DNA of 12,226 bases, from contig JADGJG010000813.1 of assembly GCA_027596195.1 (NCBI GenBank), positions 1-12,226 on the forward strand, given 5' to 3'. Numbering within the stretch: position 1 is the first letter of the stretch; each line of letters opens with the position of its first letter. The stretch is from Podochytrium sp. JEL0797 (lineage: Eukaryota; Chytridiomycota; Chytridiomycetes; Chytridiales; Chytriomycetaceae). Under the pieces are notes generated by a model. It searched no databases. It was not told the origin of the DNA and saw only the letters and a list, made by a program, of their open reading frames with translations. Below are positions 6,924-12,226 of this stretch, piece after piece. The translations under genes were made by a program, and so were the position numbers.

Positions 6924-9900
6924 ATGAACTTGGAAAGCGAACACGACGACAACGCGTGGCAAACGTGGAGCGACGAAACACGCGTGCTCAAAGCCATCGC
7001 GCTTCTCTCGTCGAAGCAAGACAGACCCATTCCTCCGCTTCTCATCGCTGCCTTTGCGAAAGCCATCGAGAACACCGCCCTGGACACCAACAACGCTGCC
7101 TTCGCACACAAGTCTCTCGCTGCCTTTGCCCTCCTCACGAACGATGCCTCAGAGAACCTCGCCCTCTTCACAACGAGTATCTCGCTTCTGCTTGCCGTGT
7201 GGCTGAAGCCCCTCTCCGAGTTTACTAGCGTCGCCCATGCGGTGACTCTTGCCCGAAACGTGCTGAATGCCTCCCACGGAGAGGTGGATGAGCCCGATGT
7301 ATTGATCCAAGCCCTCTCCCTCGTGTTGGCTCACCACTGCTTGGGGAATCCCACGCCTGCGTTTTCGCGCCTGTGTCTCGACTGTCTCCTGTCGGCCCTC
7401 GGTCCCAACGCGTTCGCGCTGCTGCCAACCTCCCTACTGCAATGCCTTACGTGCATCTGCATGCTTCTTGGGGGTGATAACGTGCCTGAGGAGTCCATGG
7501 AGGTTGCATTCAAAACCGTCCAGCTTGCAACGGGTTCGAAATCGCTCAAAGTCGCTCGTCGTGCCGTCTTGAGCCTGTGCGACCTCGTAAATGGACGACT
7601 GTCGCTTACCAACGTGTTTCCTGGCATGGAATCAACCCATTTATCATCACGCATAATCAAAACGGGCGCCATGAGAGTTGTCGCGCATTTGTGTTTTGTT
7701 CCCGTGCCTTCTATCAACGAGTTCGCATCGACCGATGGCATTCGGCGGATGATCCTTTCATCTTTTATTGAGGCATCTCAAATCGTGGTCTTGAATTCAA
7801 CCGAGACTCGTGCAGAAGACAGCTTGGAATCCGAGGCCAACGTGCATCGCTGTTTGGTGCAGTGCGTCCTCTCTTGGGTCCGTTTAGACGGTGGCTCCTT
7901 GTCACCCACGGACTGGGAGGACATTATCCAAATGCTCCACAACCTCAAAGACTACGTGTTTCAACATTCGCTGCAATCCATGCAAAAGTTTGAGATTGGC
8001 AATCTGCATCCAACAGCACCCACAGCTGCTACAACCCTCTCAACAGAAGCCTCCTACATTGAAATCTGCACGCTTTTGTACGCACATTACCCACCCCTCC
8101 CTGGCGCAACCCCGCAAATGTGTTACGGCCTCTTCCTCACGCTCGTCACGCTCGCCCGAAACACTGTCGTACTCAGCGAGCCTATTCTGCTGGGAACGAT
8201 CGATTACGCCTGTTCGAGCGCCTCCTGGCTCTCCAGCGACGAACCCACCCCTCTCATCACCACGACTACAACAACGGACCAGCTCCCACCCCCTGCCGCG
8301 CCATACAACGCGTCTTCTTCGACTTCCCTCCAATCCAACATCAATCGCCTTGTTTTCGTATACTTCAAATCCAAGCTCCTCGGCGACCGACCCAACCCGC
8401 TCTACACTAAAGCGCAACTCCGTATCCTCGACAACACCACCACCCTCCTCGAATGCAGCCACGAATACGAAACCGCCACTACCCGAAGCGGACTGAGTTC
8501 CACCCTCATGGACGTCTTGACGCACGTTGTGACGGGCCCCACTGAGTCGTTTGACGCGGCTGTCGTGGAACGCACGGTTGAGGCGAGTGTGGCTGTGGCG
8601 AGGGGTGGCGATGCGGGAACGTTTCGAGAGCTCGTGGGGGTGTTGAAGCGGACTTGTTGTCGTGTTGAAGCTGGGGTCGCATCTCTGCAGGCGAGTCGGG
8701 GGCTGTTGAGGTTGTTTCGGTTTTGTATGGTGGAGAGGGATTGTGTTGGGTGTGATGGGGTGTTTGATGCTGTGAGGGAGGTGGTGGCGGATACGAGGGT
8801 CGGTGCGAATGTGCGGGGAAAGTGTTTGGAGTGGTTGTTGAGTTTGAGGGTTGAAGGGGCGGAGTGTTGTGTGGGGTTGAGTTGTTCGGAGGAGTTGTCG
8901 CGGTGGTTGGGGTTGGGTGAGAAGGTGGAACTCAAAAGTCGCAAGTTGCGGGCTTGTAATATTGTGCATGATGCGGGGGCTCCAGTGGTGGAGGCCGAGC
9001 CTGTTGTAGTGGAGGATGGCCAGCGAGTCGTGACGATTCATTTGGACCCATATTTCGTGTCGTTGCTCGAGATTCTGAAACTTGAAACATCGTGGGAGAT
9101 TTATTCGCTCGTGATGCATGGGTTTGAGCCGCAGTTGAGGAACATGGCGCTGTTTCCGCAGTTGTTGTCGCATGCGTGTGTCGAGAAGTTGAGGGAGCAT
9201 TTCTGCGAGGTGGTGGTTTCCGAGATTGTGGCCGCGTCGGTGGCCGACTTGCCCACCACGGTCAAGAAGTCGGACTTGTATCTCCTCGTGTTCAAGACTT
9301 TGATGACGATGTTGCTGTGGGACCATTTGTTTTTCAAGGCGCAAACGGACGATGTGTTGCGATGTTTCCAACTCGGCCTGAATCGATGGTGACACTCCTC
9401 CCTTTTCCTCTCCATTTTATGTATCACAAAATGCTCATCATTTCATTTCGAAACATACAGGCCCACAACCGCAAGATACTGCATGCAATGCCTCACCCTC
9501 CTCCTCACTGAAATCCCGGGCCCCATGACCCGCCTCGTCCCCGACCTCCTCATGAAAGTCTCGCGCATCACAAGCAACGCCATGGCCGCCCCGATCCTCG
9601 AATTCCTCAGTACCCTCGCGCGCCTGCCCCTCATTTACGTAAACCTCACGGAATCCGATTACAAGCGCATTTTCGGGATCGCGTTGCAGAATGTACATGG
9701 GATTGGTGGCGGGAGTGAGGTTGTGCTCGGATATACTGTCCAGCTCGCGCATCAGGTGTTGCGGGTGTGGTTTGTGAATATGAATGTTGGGGATCGCAGA
9801 AAGTATGTGCCGTTTATTATTGGGCATGTGTTACCTGAAGGGACGAATGGGAGTCGTGGTTTGGAGGGTGGGGCACCGTTGGATGAGAGTGTTGAGTTGG

Positions 9901-11404
9901 TGATGGATATGTTGGTGCAGAATTCGTTTACGGACTGTGTTGCGAAACCGGACGCGTTTGAAGGAGTTGCGGCGCCTCGTGGTGGTGAGGAGGAGGCGAA
10001 TGGGAACGGGATGGCTTCGGGGTTGGGGTTCGGGTTGCATCGGGAGGCCGTGGAAAAGAGTTGGATTCAAGGGAATAGTGTGTTGACTGTGCGGAATTTG
10101 AACATGAGTGGGTGGGTGGAGGTGACGGTACGCAGGCCGTCTGGGACGATGGTGTTTTCGATGAAGTTGGAGAATCGGGCGCGGTTTAGTCGAGAGGATG
10201 TGTTGGAGGGGGGAGGGGTGGAGGGACAGGTTCCGGCGGTGGTGGAAAAGGTGGTGCAAGAAGTGGCGGATGCTGCAAGTAGCGGTTCGACTGAGAATGT
10301 TGCGGGTGATGATCCCGATGAGATGGTTTCGTTCGATGCCGGTGAGTTTGCTTCTCTCGTTTACGGTTGATTTCTTATACACGGTTTTTGATTCTAGAAT
10401 TGAGCCGAAAAGACGCGAGACTCAACAACAACTCTCTCAGCCGAACGAAACTCCACCTCAAATCCGCCTCATCCATCAAAAACATTCTCCAAACTACTCA
10501 ATCCAAAACCCTCCAAATGGATCCCTCCTTCATCCTCCTCCAACTCTCCCCATACCCACCGCTTACCGCGCAATCACCATGCATCCCACTCCCCACCACC
10601 GAAGAAGCCTTCACCCGCGGACTCAAAGTCCTCGACCGAACCCCCGTGTCGGACCTTCACAAAATCGGAGTCCTCTACATTGGTCGCGCCCAAACGCACG
10701 AAAACGAGATTCTCAAGAACGATTCGGGGTCCCCGGCCTACACGCGCTTCATTTGCGCGTTGGGACAGCTCGTGCGGTTGAAGGGGCTCAAGCGCTTCAA
10801 CACGGGCGGACTCGACACGTCCGAGGCTGGAATAGATGGCAAAACGTGTGTCGTGTGGCAGGATGCGGCGTCGGGCAATCAAATGGTGTTTCACATCACG
10901 ACGCTCATGCCCACGATGGAGACGGATCCGCAGTGCAGTCTAAAGAAACGACACGTAGGCAACGACTTTGTGAGCGTGTTGTTTGACGAATCTGGGGGTG
11001 ACGAGATTGGGTTCGATACGGTTCCTGGGCAGTTCAATTTTGTGAATATTGTGGTGACGCCGTTGACGGGGGCTGGGGACGTGGAGTACGATGAACGCAA
11101 GTTTCATGTTGTGATGCGTGTGAAGCCTGAGTTGGGGTTGCCGCCGCTTGGGGTGTTTTCGGATGAGTTCCTCGTGACTGGGGAGAGTTTGGCGGGGGTC
11201 GTGAGGAGAGCTGCCGTGCATGCCAACATGTTGGCCGTGGTGGTGGCGCAGACGCGGGCCGGGGGTGGTGGATTCATTAGCAACGCGAGGGAGAGGTTGA
11301 GGCAGATTAAGCGGCTGGCAGAGAGGGCACAGAAGGGAGTTGGGGCGACGCCCAGTGGCGCGAGTGAGTTGGAGATGTTGCTTGATTTTACGCGTTTTTC
11401 GTAA
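6924..11404 (+). CDS. TSC2: Tuberin (TSC2), Rheb GTPase-activating protein
   Basis: Tuberin, with hamartin, turns off the Rheb GTPase and so restrains TORC1. Exons are 6924-9388, 9461-10341 and 10398-11404, giving 1450 aa, between the S. pombe and human proteins in length. Intron 1 (72 nt, GTGACA...CAG) splits the Trp codon of GLNRW. Intron 2 (56 nt) is GTGAGT...CTAG. The long N-terminal part is leucine-rich and helical, as expected for an alpha-solenoid. The tuberin-domain region spans about 700-1010 and includes TSWEIY (~residue 720) and LEFLSTLARLP. A conserved VRRPSG block lies near 1040. The Rap-GAP domain covers ~1204-1390: it starts at KIGVLYIGRAQ and carries KKRHVGNDFVSVLF, with N1304 as the asparagine thumb that catalyses GTP hydrolysis, and then GQFNFVNIVVTPL. 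The ending DFTRFS matches animal tuberin. No key residue is missing, so an active GAP is expected. Confidence 0.95.
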
Positions 11405-11415
11405 CGAGATTCTGG

Positions 11416-11421
11416 AATAAA
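11416..11421 (+). terminator. Poly(A) signal of TSC2
   Basis: AATAAA lies 12 bp after the TSC2 stop codon. It is the nearest canonical signal, and its short distance matches the spacing seen for PTR2. Confidence 0.65.
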
Positions 11422-11440
11422 ATTGGAAATGCATGGTACT

Positions 11441-11888
11441 ATGCGCTTTCAAAATTATAAGAACGAAAGGCCACGCCAGCTGTTTAAGAAGGAGTTTGAG
11501 GATGGAATTTCAGCACAAATAGAAAAAATCGGTCTGTTTTGATTCTTTCAGTTTCATTTGTTCATCACGATTTTTGCAGTTGTGGCTTACAAGACGGTCG
11601 AGAACGAAGATGAGCTCTGGGAGGTTGTGTGTCTCACTCGTCAGGGCCTTTAGCGAGGTCGCCATGTGTCTCGATCCTTCGCGGAGGGCCGCGAGGGCCT
11701 CGTCCGTCGCTGCACACCCTAATGATTTGTTGCAGCTGCCACGCTATTCTGACGTGAATTCCAAAAAATTCAAATTGACGAAATACAAACTGACGGAAAC
11801 CGGCTCCAGATCCAGCCTGGAGGGTTTCGCCAACCGAGTCGATATGATTGAGAGGGTGGGTCGTTCGACAAGCACACCTCCACACTAG
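11441..11888 (+). CDS. Possible small spliced gene, unknown function
   Basis: This is a weak candidate. An open stretch starts at ATG 11441 (MRFQNYKNERPRQLFKKEF...) and stays open for 30 codons to a possible GTCTGT donor. Acceptor TTTTTGCAG ends at 11579, with a pyrimidine-rich run before it. The frame then continues as VAYKTVENEDELWE, either to a TAG at 11651 or, through a second putative intron (11624-11735, CTAAT and TTGCAG), into a Lys/Thr/Ser-rich exon ending at the TAG at 11886-11888. The full model gives 95 aa with exons 11441-11531, 11580-11623 and 11736-11888. The peptide is highly charged, has no membrane segment and matches no family I know. Both donors are weak, and the start lies only 37 bp after the TSC2 stop. 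It may be the remains of a gene, or chance. Confidence 0.27.
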
Positions 11889-11927
11889 CCGACTTGGCCC
11901 CCTGCAAATGTGGCAGTCACATGGACG

Positions 11928-11939
11928 CATCACGTGATG
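11928..11939. promoter_or_regulatory. 12-bp perfect palindrome with E-box CACGTG
   Basis: CATCACGTGATG is self-complementary over all 12 bases and contains CACGTG (11931-11936), the core site of bHLH factors such as Cbf1 or Pho4. A related TCACATG lies 14 bp to the left. Its target gene is not evident. Confidence 0.45.
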
Positions 11940-11976
11940 GCGCGGGCGGTTGGGAAAAATTGTTGGAGATGCCGTT

Positions 11977-12018
11977 GAACCCTGAGGGATGAACCCTGAG
12001 GGATGAACCCTGATGGAG
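11977..12018 (+). repeat. 14-bp tandem repeat, three units
   Basis: GAACCCTGAGGGAT is repeated exactly at 11977-11990 and 11991-12004, with a degenerate third unit GAACCCTGATGGAG at 12005-12018. Each full unit contains the interrupted dyad CCCT-G-AGGG. Confidence 0.85.
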
Positions 12019-12052
12019 GGTCACATTAATGCAGACGAAACAAAAAAATGAT

Positions 12053-12058
12053 TTTATT
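12053..12058 (-). terminator. Possible poly(A) signal of a minus-strand gene beyond the right edge
   Basis: TTTATT on the plus strand reads AATAAA on the minus strand and is followed, in that direction, by a T-run. It would suit a gene entering from the right, of which at most a terminal exon is visible here. Confidence 0.35.
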
Positions 12059-12226
12059 GTTCTCGACTTCCAATTCCCCAATACACATCTGTTCGCTGAC
12101 CACCACTCCCACTCCCTCCATTTCGTTGCCAAGTCGCTACAGTACTGTGGCTGTTCTCACACCGTCTCAAATCTGCAGCCCAAGTAGAAAGGCCCTTCGC
12201 GCTGGCCCCCATTCTTTGGAAAAATG

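Larger units (their letters stand above)
11889..12226. other. Right-hand region without a confident gene
   Basis: These 338 bp hold an E-box palindrome, a 14-bp tandem repeat and a minus-strand poly(A) signal. Minus-strand reading from the right edge gives short open stretches (for example FPKNGGQREGPFYLGC before a stop near 12158), which may be the last exon of a gene lying outside. None is long enough to name. Confidence 0.4.

Noticed and set aside
8040..9395. Long open frame (about 450 codons) on the minus strand inside TSC2
   Set aside because: It is antisense to a well-conserved tuberin coding region, its product is low in complexity (His/Gln/Arg/Thr-rich), and it is explained by the strong codon-composition skew of that exon.
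12158..12226. Resemblance of a minus-strand peptide at the right edge to a GRF zinc finger
   Set aside because: It is only about 20 residues, lacks the full cysteine pattern and is cut by the window edge.
1..12226. CRISPR arrays, tRNA or rRNA genes, insertion sequences
   Set aside because: No regular spacer-repeat array, cloverleaf with matching arms, rRNA core sequence or transposase frame was seen on either strand.

Overview
The window looks like nuclear DNA of a fungus, most likely an early-diverging one such as a chytrid. The support is spliceosomal introns of only 47-73 nt with GTRAGT-like donors, CTAAC/CTAAT-like branch sites and CAG/AAG acceptors, short intergenic gaps, AATAAA signals, a tuberin (TSC2) orthologue, and a peptide transporter whose first helix resembles the animal SLC15 type more than yeast Ptr2. 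No database search was possible, so the phylum is an inference.

Layout, left to right: (1) 1-802, minus strand: a decayed copy of the SGNH/PC-esterase-like gene found intact further right, still carrying its introns and running off the left edge. (2) 863-1482: a promoter region with a clear TATA box and several dyads. (3) 1483-3341, plus: a three-exon POT/PTR2-type proton-coupled oligopeptide transporter (577 aa). (4) 3441-5277, minus: the intact four-exon gene (558 aa), with an N-terminal signal-anchor and GDS, GNWD and C-terminal D/H motifs of PC-esterase-type polysaccharide O-acyltransferases. (5) 5278-5659: a divergent promoter with a 21-nt palindrome. (6) 5660-6839, plus: a two-exon mitochondrial NADH-cytochrome b5 reductase-like flavoprotein (368 aa). 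(7) 6924-11404, plus: a three-exon tuberin/TSC2 (1450 aa) with a complete C-terminal Rap/Rheb-GAP domain. (8) 11405-12226: the TSC2 3' end, a weak candidate small spliced gene, an E-box palindrome, a 14-bp tandem repeat and a minus-strand poly(A) signal that hints at a gene beyond the right edge.

The genes do not form one pathway. Peptide import and TSC2-TOR signalling both concern nutrients, but nothing in the sequence links them. The PTR2 gene lies between two copies of the esterase unit, so the left half was shaped by a segmental duplication followed by loss of one copy.

The most unusual signal is compositional. In the long exons of three genes on both strands, the sense strand goes from C/A-rich at the exon 5' end to G/T-rich at its 3' end, and it resets after each intron where a second long exon follows.
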